Positions 9,053 through 19,400 of a stretch of DNA of 64,000 nt are shown here, piece by piece (position 1 is the first letter of the stretch; every line of letters begins with the position of its first letter). Origin of the DNA: Methylicorpusculum oleiharenae (GTDB lineage Bacteria; Pseudomonadota; Gammaproteobacteria; Methylococcales; Methylomonadaceae). The DNA is taken from the NCBI RefSeq assembly GCF_009828925.2, contig NZ_WUTY02000001.1, forward strand, positions 2,882,492 to 2,946,491, in the 5' to 3' direction. Made by a program: the position numbers and the translations under genes. The notes beneath the pieces were generated by a model, which was given only the letters and a program-made list of their open reading frames with translations, searched no databases and was not told the DNA's origin.

Positions 9053-9568
9053 CTAAAAATGCAGTAAAGAAAAGACTTCGTAGTCTTTTAGTTTTTCTCT
9101 TCCGTTAAGAAAATCCAGTTCTACTACAAAAGCGCACGCTTCGACGGTGGCACCCAGTTTTTCAACCAATTCGCAGCTGGCTTTCGCCGTTCCGCCTGTT
9201 GCCAGCAAATCATCAATAAGCAAAACCCTGTCGTTTGGTTCGAAAGCATCGATATGTGCTTCCAGAGAAGCGGATCCATATTCCAAATCGTAAGAAACGC
9301 TTTGAACATCGTAAGGCAATTTGCCCGGCTTTCTCAATGGGATAAAACTAACGCCCAATTCCCAGGCCACCAGCGACCCGAAAATAAAGCCTCTGGCTTC
9401 CATGCCTGCCACCGCAGTAATCGGTCGTTCCAAAAAAGGCTGCATCAGCAAATGCACAGTCAATCTTAAGCTCGCCGGATCTTTAACCAGGGGGGTTATG
9501 TCTTTGAAAATAATGCCGGGTTTTGGAAAGTCCGGAATATCTCTAATTTTAGTGATTAGTTTTTCCAT
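9053..9568 (-). CDS. apt: Adenine phosphoribosyltransferase
   Basis: This 171-residue type I phosphoribosyltransferase makes AMP from adenine and PRPP in purine salvage. The PRPP-binding motif VLLIDDLLATGGTA is at residues 115-128, and the N-terminal IPDFPKPGIIFKDITPL is the classic Apt opening. Length is normal. It stands alone, convergent with mlaA. HpnG next door releases adenine from adenosylhopane, so Apt could recycle that adenine; this is a metabolic inference. Confidence 0.96.
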   Translation of the reverse strand: MEKLITKIRDIPDFPKPGIIFKDITPLVKDPASLRLTVHLLMQPFLERPITAVAGMEARGFIFGSLVAWELGVSFIPLRKPGKLPYDVQSVSYDLEYGSASLEAHIDAFEPNDRVLLIDDLLATGGTAKASCELVEKLGATVEACAFVVELDFLNGREKLKDYEVFSLLHF

Positions 9569-9628
9569 GGGTGATCGATAAACGGGTAGATTGGATGTTT
9601 GTTGTGAGGATTAATGTTTAGCGATAAC

Positions 9629-10006
9629 TTAGCTTCGCTCGATAATTTCCAAAGCATTGCCGTCAAGATCTCTAAAGAACAAAGCCCTGCGCCCCGATTT
9701 GCTTAAGGTATAAATAATATTTTTTTGATCCAATTCGGCTTTGACCAGATCCAGGTCGTCGACATTAAATGCCACATGCCGATCGCGTCCACCATGCTCC
9801 GGCCGGCCGGTTGCCGGATCAGGATTGGGCAGCTCTAAAATGTGAATTTGCTGAGGACCCAATTGAAACCATGCGCCGGGAAAGCCAAGATCAGGGCGCG
9901 CAACTGATTTTAATCCCAATACCTCGGAATAAAACTGCAGTGCTTTTTCAGTATTTGAGACCACCAGACTGACATGGTGCAAGCTGATATTATTTTTTTC
10001 CATCAT
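9629..10006 (-). CDS. VOC (glyoxalase/dioxygenase-fold) family protein
   Basis: This 125-residue single-module vicinal-oxygen-chelate protein starts LHHVSLVVSNTEKALQFYSEVLGL and ends DLDGNALEIIE, both typical of glyoxalase-I-like proteins. Candidate metal ligands are the N-terminal HH, a central H (GRDRHVAFNV) and the terminal E (LEIIE). The reaction cannot be told from sequence. Two adjacent ATGs (10006, 10003) are possible starts. It is 60 bases upstream of apt on the same strand. Confidence 0.85.
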   Translation of the reverse strand: MMEKNNISLHHVSLVVSNTEKALQFYSEVLGLKSVARPDLGFPGAWFQLGPQQIHILELPNPDPATGRPEHGGRDRHVAFNVDDLDLVKAELDQKNIIYTLSKSGRRALFFRDLDGNALEIIERS

Positions 10007-10525
10007 CGTTATAGCATGTGTTAAACAAGTTTTGAGTATACCTTAACTTGCAGGTAGGCTGAATTGTTTATAAAAGCAGACTGAGCCCAACACAAAATAT
10101 TTAAGTGCCAATGATTCAATAGGATAAGCCTCACCGTTTAAAACTATTAGCATATTTTAATCGTGCCACTGTAATATTGGTTTTTTTGTAATCACTGAAT
10201 ATAACCGGACTTGCTAATGCGTAGGACAAGGAATTATTGTTTGCAAGTTAACGTTGAGGACCTCAGTACTCAGTTTTGCCGGGTAATAAAGTAAATCTGT
10301 TCGCCCTAAGCTTGTCGAAGGCCAGATGGGCCTTTCAACATGCTATTCGTAACTACTCGGCCGCTTGGAATAGAGGGTGTAGGGGTTGATTGAAAAGGCT
10401 TCTGCAACAGGGACATATTTATGCATCCTTTGAAATCAAGCACCTACACACTATAAAATGGGACGCGGCGAGTAGATACTGCTATTCAAACCAATCACTA
10501 AACCGCTTTTACTGAGGCAGGTAAT
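10007..10525. other. Intergenic region upstream of rpiA
   Basis: About 520 bases between divergent genes carry no credible gene. The central part holds a REP-like palindromic fragment (10299-10340). The rest is AT-rich, with no promoter I would assign by eye. Confidence 0.5.
10299..10340. repeat. REP-like extragenic element
   Basis: This begins GTTCGCCCTAAGCTTGTCGA, very close to the palindromic extragenic family with the core 'gccctgagcttgtcgaagg' that is scattered in many proteobacteria, and continues with AGGCC...GGGCCT. It is a single degenerate copy here. A related stretch appears at the very end of rpiA. Confidence 0.5.
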
Positions 10526-11218
10526 ATGAACGATAAACAAAAAGTAGCACAAGCTGCCATCGAGTATGTTAAAGACGGTATGGTTGTTGGCTTGGGTACC
10601 GGCTCTACAGCCAATTATTTTATTGAAGCCTTGGCCCTTTGCGTCAAAGAAAAACAATGGTCAATAAAAGTTGTTTCCAGTTCCACGGTGAGTTTGATCA
10701 AAGCGCAGGAATACGGTTTGGAGTTAGTGAGTCTGGATCAGTTGAGTCATCTCGATTTGTATGTGGACGGTGCGGATGAAGTCACTCCTGATTTAACCTT
10801 GTTAAAAGGCAGAGGTTATGATTTAGTCAAAGAGAAATTGTTGGCAAAGGCGTGCAAGCGCTTTTTGGTTCTGGTTGATCAAAGCAAGCAGGTCGAAACC
10901 ATTGGCGAGAAATTTCCTGTCCCGATTGAAGTTATCCCTTTTGCCTGGCAGATGGTAAAAGAGAGCTTAAGGCAAATAGGCGGCGACAGCGAACTGCGGC
11001 AGACGGCGTCAAAAGACGGACTCGTCATTACCTCGCACGGCAGTTTGGTTCTGGATACTCGTTTTAAAGGCTCACCAGGAACCAAAGAGCTGAATGACAG
11101 GCTTAACGCTATTCCCGGAGTTGTTGAGCATGGCGTTTTTTACAAGTTGGCCAGTGACTTATTAATCGTAGAAGAGGGAAAAGTGAGTGTCCTGAGCGAG
11201 GCGGAGAGTCGAAGATAA
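10526..11218 (+). CDS. rpiA: Ribose-5-phosphate isomerase A
   Basis: This 230-residue enzyme interconverts ribose 5-phosphate and ribulose 5-phosphate in the pentose phosphate and RuMP carbon cycles. GLGTGSTA near residue 23 and YVDGADE near residue 77 (catalytic aspartates) are intact. The next loop, usually KGGGAALTREK, reads KGRGYDLVKEK; the catalytic Lys and Glu remain but the glycine run is altered. The final residues (VLSEAESRR) are encoded by sequence resembling a REP element. Ribosome-binding site GGCAGG precedes the ATG. Confidence 0.93.
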   Translation: MNDKQKVAQAAIEYVKDGMVVGLGTGSTANYFIEALALCVKEKQWSIKVVSSSTVSLIKAQEYGLELVSLDQLSHLDLYVDGADEVTPDLTLLKGRGYDLVKEKLLAKACKRFLVLVDQSKQVETIGEKFPVPIEVIPFAWQMVKESLRQIGGDSELRQTASKDGLVITSHGSLVLDTRFKGSPGTKELNDRLNAIPGVVEHGVFYKLASDLLIVEEGKVSVLSEAESRR

Positions 11219-11360
11219 CAGTAAGGAAAATGCACAAAATAACTTAAGCTTTTGACCCCCCCCACCCCATCCATTTCCCAGAGGGAGAGGGGGGTTTATT
11301 GACAAAATTGACTTTATGCTTGTTCCAAAAAACATCGTATCAATCCTTGAGGAGATAAAC

Positions 11361-11843
11361 ATGTTAGAAAAAAATCAACCAGCACCTTATTTCAGATCCT
11401 TGCAACAAGATAATAAACTGGTGTCACTGGACGACTACGCGTCATTAAAAAATGTGGTGCTTTACTTCTACCCTAAAGACGATACCCCAGGTTGTACAAT
11501 TGAAGCCAATGACTTTACAGCAATGGCTGCCGATTTTGCGCTGCTCGATACCGTTGTGATCGGCGTCAGTAAAGACTCTTGTGAAAGTCATCGCGCATTC
11601 ATCAAAAAATACGATCTCAACGTTGAGTTATTGGCGGATGAGTCTGGCGAGATCTGCGAAAAATACGGTGTCTGGCAAGAAGTTGAAAAAGAAGGGGTAA
11701 AAAAATGGAAGATCGTTCGCTCCACCTTTATCATCGATAAGAAGGGTGTTATTGTCGAGGCAATGTATAACGTCGCGCATGAAGGTCACGCGCAAGCCAT
11801 ATTGGATATTATAAAAAACAAAGATACAAGCGCAGATGAGTAA
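11361..11843 (+). CDS. bcp: Peroxiredoxin, BCP/PrxQ type
   Basis: This 160-residue thiol peroxidase reduces H2O2 and organic peroxides. The peroxidatic cysteine is C45 in FYPKDDTPGCT. The usual resolving cysteine five residues later (C50 in E. coli) is Asn here, so resolution must use another cysteine or an external thiol. An upstream in-frame ATG exists at 11316, but GGAG six bases before the ATG at 11361 and the family's normal N-terminus decide the start. It is followed 15 bases later by an oxidoreductase gene. Confidence 0.94.
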   Translation: MLEKNQPAPYFRSLQQDNKLVSLDDYASLKNVVLYFYPKDDTPGCTIEANDFTAMAADFALLDTVVIGVSKDSCESHRAFIKKYDLNVELLADESGEICEKYGVWQEVEKEGVKKWKIVRSTFIIDKKGVIVEAMYNVAHEGHAQAILDIIKNKDTSADE

Positions 11844-11858
11844 AGGGAACCGCCAATC

Positions 11859-12887
11859 ATGAATGAGAATATCAAGTTAAATTGGGGAATATTAGGTGCG
11901 GCGCGGGTTAATGAGCGTCTGTTACCGGCTATTGTTGAAGCGGCTAATGGCCGCTTGGTAGCGATTGCCAGCAGGCGTCCCGGAGCTGCAGCCGAAACCC
12001 TTGCAAATTACGCTCCCGGTCAAAGCAATGTGACATGCTACGATCAATTGGACGCCTTGCTTGCCAATGATCAGGTTCAAGCCGTCTATCTACCGCTTGC
12101 CAATCATGAGCACGCCGAATGGGTAGTAAAAGCGTTAGAAGCGGGAAAGCACGTCTTATGTGAAAAGCCGATGGCTTTAAAAGTGGCCGATATTGATGCC
12201 ATTGAAGCAGCTGCAAAAAAGCATAATGTATCTGTCACAGAAGGCTTTATGTACCGTTTTCACCCCCAGCATGCGCGGGTTAGAGAAATAATCAATTCCG
12301 GGTTGATAGGTGAAGTCAAAACGGTACGTACCTGTTTCTCTTTTATGATGAAACCGGCGCGAATGTACAGATTGGCGCTGGATGTCAATCAAGGCGGCGG
12401 CGCCATGTGGGATATAGGTTGTTATGCCATTCATACTGCCAGAATGTGGTTTGAAAATGATCCAGTGGCCGTAACAGCTCTCGCTAACTATGTGCAAAGC
12501 GGAGCCGACACCGCAATGAACGGCGTGATTGATTATGGCGAAGGGCGTTATGCTCATTTTGATTTCAGTTTTGAACGCGCCAGACGCGCCGAATACGAAA
12601 TCATCGGCACCTTAGGCGGCATCAAATGCCACAATGTCTGGCAATTACCGGGCGATGCACCGGTTATTTCATACTGGACAGAATCAGGGTTGCAAACCGA
12701 AGAACGGCTCCCCGCTCATAATCATTTTCGGCTAGAGATAGAAGGCGTCAGCCAGCGTATACTAGATGGCAAGCCGCCGTTGCTCTCATTGAGTGATGCC
12801 AAAAGCAATTGCCGGGTTATCCAGGCAGCTATCAAATCGGCGGAGGAAGGGCGGTTGGTTTGGGTGAGTGATGTTTCAATTGTCTGA
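11859..12887 (+). CDS. Gfo/Idh/MocA family NAD(P)-dependent oxidoreductase
   Basis: This 342-residue protein has an N-terminal Rossmann domain (WGILGAARVNERLLPAI) and the family hallmark CEKPMAL near residue 97, which contains the catalytic-region Lys. A C-terminal alpha/beta substrate domain contains GGGAMWDIGCYAIH, where Asp and His are the usual catalytic pair. Such enzymes act on sugars, inositols or sugar nucleotides; the substrate is not readable. It is co-directional with bcp and with the next gene (6-base gap), probably one transcript. Confidence 0.9.
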   Translation: MNENIKLNWGILGAARVNERLLPAIVEAANGRLVAIASRRPGAAAETLANYAPGQSNVTCYDQLDALLANDQVQAVYLPLANHEHAEWVVKALEAGKHVLCEKPMALKVADIDAIEAAAKKHNVSVTEGFMYRFHPQHARVREIINSGLIGEVKTVRTCFSFMMKPARMYRLALDVNQGGGAMWDIGCYAIHTARMWFENDPVAVTALANYVQSGADTAMNGVIDYGEGRYAHFDFSFERARRAEYEIIGTLGGIKCHNVWQLPGDAPVISYWTESGLQTEERLPAHNHFRLEIEGVSQRILDGKPPLLSLSDAKSNCRVIQAAIKSAEEGRLVWVSDVSIV

Positions 12888-12893
12888 CCTGTG

Positions 12894-13805
12894 ATGACTA
12901 GCAATAACATCACTTTTATTTTTAACCAGATTCATATTGATGTTGCCCGAAATGCAACCGATGATTTTAATTTGTTCCATGAACCGGTTAAATGGCAGCT
13001 AATTGAAAATAATCCGTTTGAGGGGCCAATAGTATTGGGGTTTCAGCTTGAATCGTTACTCGAGGCTCACATTAAGCAGTATCGTAATAGTAATAACGAA
13101 GATGTGTTGATTCAAGATCAACAACTTCAGTTCAGTAACTACCAGTTTAACTTTGCAAATGCGGTTAAGCCTGGTGATACAGTAGAAATCGATATAAAGA
13201 AATCGCAATTTAAAAAAGATAATGGCGGACTGGTACTCAGTAATCGAGTTGCTGTCAAAGCCAACGGCATATTGGCTTTGACAGGCTATAAAAAAGAGTC
13301 TCAATTTGCGTTATTCCTGCCTGATGCCGACTTTTCGACTTGGGGAAATCTAAAATCCTATCCAGATCGCTCTGTATTGCCTGAACATGGTTTCTTTTTG
13401 AAACGTAAATTTATCAATGTCAGTAACGGGAAAAACTTTTTGTGTGGTTCTCTGGTGGATCAATTATTGTTTTTTGATGACTTGGAAGAAAAAACTATTT
13501 TTCCAGAAATTTTTCCATGCAGTTTCATTTCTTGTGCATTACTTGAACAAGCCTGGCTTGACAAACACGATTTCAAAAAAGATCCAATGGTGTATTCTTC
13601 GCATAAAATCTCTATCCATCGTCAATGCCTGACTTTATTGAAAAGTAACACTTGCTTGCACATATTGGTTAAAGCGATTGATGGGACCTCCTATGCCTAT
13701 GAATGTTATGGGCTTATAGACAATAATCAGGTGCTGTTCAGGGCAATTATCGCTTTGACGCCGCTGAAAATCATTTTGAAAAGTCGTTTTTTTTCTAAAA
13801 AATAA
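12894..13805 (+). CDS. Probable double hot-dog (MaoC-like) protein
   Basis: This 303-residue protein is not one I recognise by name. Residues about 10-60 (VARNATDDFNLFH, then FEGPIVLGF) resemble the MaoC/hydratase pattern in which an Asp/Asn and a His near 'DFNxxH' begin the active site and 'GPIxxG' opens the hot-dog helix. The length fits two hot-dog repeats, with the second half more divergent. Such folds act on acyl-CoA or acyl-ACP. It is AT-richer than the preceding gene and lies just before an exosortase-associated acyltransferase, so an acyl-chain role is plausible but inferred. Start taken at ATG 12894 rather than GTG 12891. Confidence 0.55.
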   Translation: MTSNNITFIFNQIHIDVARNATDDFNLFHEPVKWQLIENNPFEGPIVLGFQLESLLEAHIKQYRNSNNEDVLIQDQQLQFSNYQFNFANAVKPGDTVEIDIKKSQFKKDNGGLVLSNRVAVKANGILALTGYKKESQFALFLPDADFSTWGNLKSYPDRSVLPEHGFFLKRKFINVSNGKNFLCGSLVDQLLFFDDLEEKTIFPEIFPCSFISCALLEQAWLDKHDFKKDPMVYSSHKISIHRQCLTLLKSNTCLHILVKAIDGTSYAYECYGLIDNNQVLFRAIIALTPLKIILKSRFFSKK

Positions 13806-13995
13806 ATATTCTTATATTTTAATTCTTGACGGGTCTATTTGTTCCAACTTTACGAAATGAGCACAAACCATCAAAAACGGTTCTGCTAATTGCGCTAAAT
13901 CTCTTCTCATCTACAATGCGTTTAAGAGAATTTATATTTAAAAATTGAATGCACAGGCAGAGGCAACTCGAATATGAATTTGGAGATGAGAGATT

Positions 13996-14748
13996 ATGGC
14001 AAGTAAGCCACCCGATAATGTAGCTTCCTTAATTGAAAGTTTTGAAAGTTATTTTTCAGTTAATCTTGCATGCAAGGCCGAAGAAAAGACCAAAGCGTTT
14101 CACATTAGATACAGAGTTTATTGTGAAGAGTTCGGCTATGAAGAAAAAGAAAATTGCCCGAATGAACAAGAAAAGGATGAGTTTGACGATAGTTCCTATC
14201 ATTGCGTCATCATTCATAAAAGACTGGAAATGCCCGCCGGTTGCGTCAGATTAGTTCCAGCAACCGGTTCGAACGGTGAAGGATTGCTACCCTTTGAAAA
14301 ATTCTGCGGTCAAAGCCTAAATCGATCATTGATAGACAGTTATCACTTGGATAGAACCACCATTTGCGAAATATCCAGACTGGCAGTGGATAGTGCTTTC
14401 AGACGACGGACGGGTGAATCTTTAACCCGGTTCGGTGGGCCCGATTCACTGGATATATCCCAAGTTGAAGAGCGAACATTTTCTCTAATCGCCGTGTCCG
14501 GTTTTTTGGCGGCTACCGCGTTAACAGAACTAACTGGAAAAACGAATGTTTTTGCCATGATGGAGCCTTTCTTGCCACGGTTACTAAAAAGATCCGGTAT
14601 TGTTTTTGAAAAGGTGGGGCAAGATATTGATTATCATGGAATAAGAGCGCCCTATTTTATAAAGACTCAATCTGCGTTAGATCACATGAATGCCGACTTA
14701 AAGTCTCTATATCAATGGATATATAAACAAATCAAGGCTTCTGTTTAA
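13996..14748 (+). CDS. PEP-CTERM/exosortase-associated acyltransferase (copy 1)
   Basis: This 250-residue protein has a GNAT/LuxI-like fold and belongs to the family found beside PEP-CTERM/exosortase systems. Seen directly: FHIRYRVYCEEFGYE near residue 36, a cysteine after it (ENCP), then CVIIHK, GCVRLVP and CEISRLAV, the ordered blocks of autoinducer-synthase-like N-acyltransferases. GGAG precedes the ATG. A paralogue lies at 29801-30508. The product is unknown; the family is named for its genomic company, not a proven reaction. It faces the RND operon convergently. Confidence 0.85.
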   Translation: MASKPPDNVASLIESFESYFSVNLACKAEEKTKAFHIRYRVYCEEFGYEEKENCPNEQEKDEFDDSSYHCVIIHKRLEMPAGCVRLVPATGSNGEGLLPFEKFCGQSLNRSLIDSYHLDRTTICEISRLAVDSAFRRRTGESLTRFGGPDSLDISQVEERTFSLIAVSGFLAATALTELTGKTNVFAMMEPFLPRLLKRSGIVFEKVGQDIDYHGIRAPYFIKTQSALDHMNADLKSLYQWIYKQIKASV

Positions 14749-14881
14749 TAGCACTCTTTTAATTCTCCTCAAAACTATTTTTCTGCTGAGATTAATGCGT
14801 TGAGTTGTGCGATGAGAGGATTATGTGGTTTGCAATAAGTGAAAAACACTACAATCAAGTCAGCACCTCTTCCTCTTTGCG

Positions 14882-16411
14882 TTATTCCATTTTGGTCAAA
14901 TAGACTATTTCATGCCATTTAGCTTTGTTTAAACCTCCCTCCGGCTTTCTGTAAATCAAAAAGCGACAGGCTATTCTTCGAGCCAGGATATTGAATGTGA
15001 CAATGTTGACTGAAAAATAGACACTGCGGTCATTATCAGAAATAAAGCCAATGGAATCACCGCAACCTACAACCGGTATGTTTTGTTCCATTAGGCTGAA
15101 TAATGGAATACGGCTGTGGCCATGTAAAATAGCAGCTACTGAATTACGTTTAAAAAAATCAGTCAACAGATCGGCATTTTCTAATGCGATAGTTGTTCCA
15201 AAATCTGATTGTTCAAGTTGTTTGTAAAGCTTATCAGTATTGACATTAATCATCTCATGAGCAACAGGATGATGATGTAGAATGGCTATTAATTTAAAGT
15301 CACTTGAATTGTTTTTGCGTGACAATTCATGTTCAATCTCCGCCAGTTGCTGGTGACTGACTGAGCCATTTAGCAAATTGCCCTGTAGTACGGTGTTGAT
15401 GCAAATTATTCCTAGTCTCTGCTCGTCATGCCATATAATTTTCGTTAAAGGGAAGCCGATAGCTGTCAAGTAGTTTTCGTTAACGTTACCATCTTTTCTA
15501 ACATCGTTGTCACCTAACACCAATAGTGGTTCTTCGATACCCAAATCGGTAAGAAATGACCAAAATGAGCGAACAGCATTTATATTCTGTTCGCTAGGAG
15601 TGTCCATAAGATTGCCTGTGATTACAGGCACGGTTTTAGTTGTTTCACCTATCTTCTCAATCAATAATCTTATAAATTGTTGAATCCGCGGCATTCTAAA
15701 TTTTGCTCTTTTACTCCCGATGTGGAGTCCGCTTAAATGAAGAATATTGATCGTTGACTTTTCATGTTCAAAGACTTCAGGAAATTTGTTTCGATAGCTT
15801 ATTCTGAGTTTTCCCAGTTCTATGTTCGACCCATTGTTTAGGGTTGACAATAACCACATCAAGCGGGCCTCAATATCAATTTCCACACTATTAAGCGAAC
15901 TTAAAGGTAAAAACACGGAATCATCGCCGGGCACTACCAGTAAAATTCCCGGCCAGTTTATCGCTTCATTAAGCGCAGTTATTACTATTGGATGAATATT
16001 GAAAAGTGTAGAAGTTGCTTTAGGAGATTCATCTAACTGAATAATCAAGCCCTTATCTGACATATCGGACTCTAATAGATAATGAAGTAAATTGGGATCG
16101 CACAAAATTTCGTCTATTTCATGATTTATTCCTGAAGGAATAATGATGCCTACCCATTGTTTTTGACCGATGAATTCTCTAAGGCGATGATAAATAGTAT
16201 CGTTAAAAGATGCTTCCCCATTCAAACTTGCACTTTTATTAATAAGTCCCAGATTTTCAACGTTAGAATCAATGCCGCCTCTGATCTTTTTCACTAAAAG
16301 TTCGGCCATTGCGCGGCAATTAGTATTTTGGTCAAATGAAGCGATATTAATTTTTCGATCGCTTATTTGCACAAGCCAATTAACAAAATCCAGAGTTGAT
16401 AGTGAGTTCAT
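14882..16411 (-). CDS. Calcineurin-like phosphoesterase-fold protein with lost metal ligands
   Basis: This protein has 509 residues. The first 220 match nothing I know. The second half follows the metallophosphoesterase block order but with altered ligands: HLSDLH reads HLSGLH (G228), TGDL reads TGNL (N267), GNHD reads GDND (300-303), HHHP at 379-382 is kept, and GHxH ends GHSR (R434). With the first Asp, the bridging Asp, the Asn-His pair and the last His changed, two-metal catalysis is unlikely. Its ATG overlaps the RND pump stop by one base (TAATG), so it is translated with the pump. A regulatory or scaffold role is inference. Confidence 0.75.
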   Translation of the reverse strand: MNSLSTLDFVNWLVQISDRKINIASFDQNTNCRAMAELLVKKIRGGIDSNVENLGLINKSASLNGEASFNDTIYHRLREFIGQKQWVGIIIPSGINHEIDEILCDPNLLHYLLESDMSDKGLIIQLDESPKATSTLFNIHPIVITALNEAINWPGILLVVPGDDSVFLPLSSLNSVEIDIEARLMWLLSTLNNGSNIELGKLRISYRNKFPEVFEHEKSTINILHLSGLHIGSKRAKFRMPRIQQFIRLLIEKIGETTKTVPVITGNLMDTPSEQNINAVRSFWSFLTDLGIEEPLLVLGDNDVRKDGNVNENYLTAIGFPLTKIIWHDEQRLGIICINTVLQGNLLNGSVSHQQLAEIEHELSRKNNSSDFKLIAILHHHPVAHEMINVNTDKLYKQLEQSDFGTTIALENADLLTDFFKRNSVAAILHGHSRIPLFSLMEQNIPVVGCGDSIGFISDNDRSVYFSVNIVTFNILARRIACRFLIYRKPEGGLNKAKWHEIVYLTKME

Positions 16412-19400
16412 TATTGTTGGATTCTTTCTTGTCTTGCTTGAATCAAATCCCAAAGCACTGGAACAACAAATAAAGTTAACAATGTTGCCGTCCCCAAGCC
16501 CGTTACAAAAGTCGAAGCCATCGTACCCCAAACAACAGAATAATTGGGTATCCCGAGTGCCATAGGAAGTAAGCCTAATACAGTGGTTACTGTTGTCAGG
16601 ATGATGGGGCGGATACGAACTTTAATGGCATTATCAATGGATTCTCTTCTTGATAAGCCGGAGCGATAGTTTTTGTTGATAAAATCTATTAGCACCAAGG
16701 CGTCATTGACAACTACTCCCACAACACCAATGACGGCAATAAAGCTGTTTACAGTAAATATGGATTGAGTTAGAAACTTACCCAAAACAATCCCAATAAA
16801 AGCAAATATAATGCTGGATAGGATAATGGCAGGTTGCAGATAGGATTGAAATTGAGCGGCAAGCACCATATAAATGATCATGACGGCAATAAAAAATGCG
16901 AAGATCAGTGATTCATAGGAGCGTTGAGTGTTTTCATATTCTCCGCTAAATAGAAGTGTGGCGCCAGGATAGTCGTTTCTAATCGTGTCATAATAGCGAG
17001 CGACCGTACTGATAACGCTGGAGGATGAAACCGGGGAACCCGTTTTTAAATCAGCTTTTATACTGATAGCGCGTTGTCCGCGATATCGATTTAGTTCGCT
17101 GGGTTCTTCGTAAGAGCGCAATTCAGTCACATCACTTAACAAAATCGGACTGATAGCATTTTCCAGGAAAGGAATTGATAACACCTGTTGAGGATGCTCT
17201 ATTGTTTTTTGATCGATGAGTAGTTTAAGGTCGATTTCCTCATCATTTGCTCGAAACTTACCGATATATCGACCATCTAAAACACTTCCCGCCATTCGCG
17301 TTACTTCACTGCTGCTGAGCGAATACTCTTTGACTCGCTCATGACGAATATCGAAGCGGTATACTTTCTTTGGGGAACCTCTATCATCCTCAAGCTCCAC
17401 TAAATAAGGGGCAATTTCAACATTGGTTTTTAAAAATTGCCGCAAATTTTCAGCAAGCCCGGAAACAGCATTTAAGTTGCTACCCATTACTTTGATATTG
17501 ATGGCTTTTCCGGAAGGTGGTCCTTCTCTCATGGGGTGGACGAATAATGCGACATCATTTTTTTCAAATTGCTTTTTAAGCTTTGTTCTAATCTGATCTA
17601 AATGTACCATCGGATCAGAGATATCCTGATCTTGTTTAGCCGGTAGAGTGACCAAAACAACACCGTAATTATTTCCGAATATGAGTTCGTAATCTTCATT
17701 CATAAAAACACCGGCCATTCCTGTGGCTGATTTTGCTTTTTCTGGGCCATCTTCCATGATCGTTCTAGAGACTTCTCTGGTGATTTCATCAATCTTGTTC
17801 ATAGATGTATTGGGCGGACCCTTTATATCGACAAAGTAAATAGCATAATCGTCGGGGAAAAACTGGGTTTTGATCAAAGGTAAAATTCCGGTCATCGAAA
17901 CATACATGGTTGCGATAGACGCTAAGAAAAGCAAAGTCACAATAAAAACTGTTAAGGCTCTAAACTTTAATGTCCAATTAAGTACCTTTTGAGTTAAGTC
18001 ACGAAAAAAACCCATGATGAAGTTATCCTCCTCGAGTCTTTGTGTTAATTCCTTAGCTTTTTGCGGGCCGAAATCCAGATAATGACTGGGAAGTATAAAT
18101 AGGCACTCAAACAAAGAGGCTAGCAGGGCAAAACTTACTGCAGCTGGAATTTGTGCAAAGAATTCTCCTGTTGTACCCGTCATGATTAACATGGGTAAAA
18201 AAGCGGCAATTGTTGTAATCGTTGATGAGATTACAGGGATAGCAACTTCCGCTGTGCCTTCTATGATCGCCTGATAGGGTTGCCGACCTTCCTGAATATG
18301 TCGGTAAATATTATCGGTTACCACAATAGCATCATCTACAATGATGCCGGAAACTAAAACGAAGGCAAATAAGGTGATTTCGTTAAAACTGTAGTTGGTC
18401 ATGTACATGACCAGTATGGTGATTAAAAATGAGAAAGGGATACCGATTGTTATGAGTCCGGCATTCCTTATGCCGACAAAGTACCAGGTAATTACCGAAA
18501 CCAGTAGCATCCCGACGGCTAAATTCCATCCTAAAGTCGATAATCCATCATTAATTTTTATCGAAGAATCCTGGGTTAGAGAAATTTCTAATTGTTCGCG
18601 ATCGATTAGCGGCTTAAATTGATCTAATACCTTTAGCACATTTTCTTTGATTGCCAGAGCGTTGCCTTCAGGGGTTTTAATGACATTTAAGGAGACAGCA
18701 TTCTTTCCGTTCACAGAAGAAATTATGTAGGGCTTGCGATAATCAAAATCTGCGCGCGTTATTAAATCTCTTAACCGGATAAAGCTACCTTCTCCGTCAC
18801 GGCGAATAATCGTATTAACAACCTGATCTCTGTCATAAAGCTTTTCATCAACTTTAATTTGATAATCGTTTCCATGAGCTAAGAAACTGCCTGCCGCTAC
18901 TGATAAATTAGCGTCTTCTAATGAATGGGTAATTTCGTCAAAACTCACCCCCAAAGTACGGAGTTTTTCCGGATCCAGGTAAATATGGAACTCGCGCGTA
19001 AACTCTCCAGAAACGACAACTTTTTTTACACCTTGTATTCTTTGCAGAGGAGCTCTGATTTGCTCAGCCATTAAAGAGAGCGCGCGATTATCATGCTGAC
19101 CGACGAGATTTACAATCAATACAGGCAACAGATCACCCATCGTAATATTTTCTATTTTAGGTGGGTCAATCTCGGAAGGAAGATCTGATTTAGCGTTTAA
19201 AACTTCAAATCGTATTTCGTTGTATAGTTTTTGATAATCACTGTCGTCAATTAATTTAATTCGAATATAAGAGCGTTCAGGGTGTGATGAGGAGGATAAC
19301 CACTCAATATTTTCAATATTCTCAAGAGCTTCTTCAAGTTTTCGCGTAACCAGGGTTTCCACATCAGTAGCGGAAGCGCCTGGATAGTCGGTCGTGATAT

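Noticed and set aside
11253-11297. C-run/G-run pair between rpiA and bcp as terminator or G-quadruplex
   Set aside because: The complementary runs are separated by a long loop and followed by only a short T stretch; not convincing without folding.
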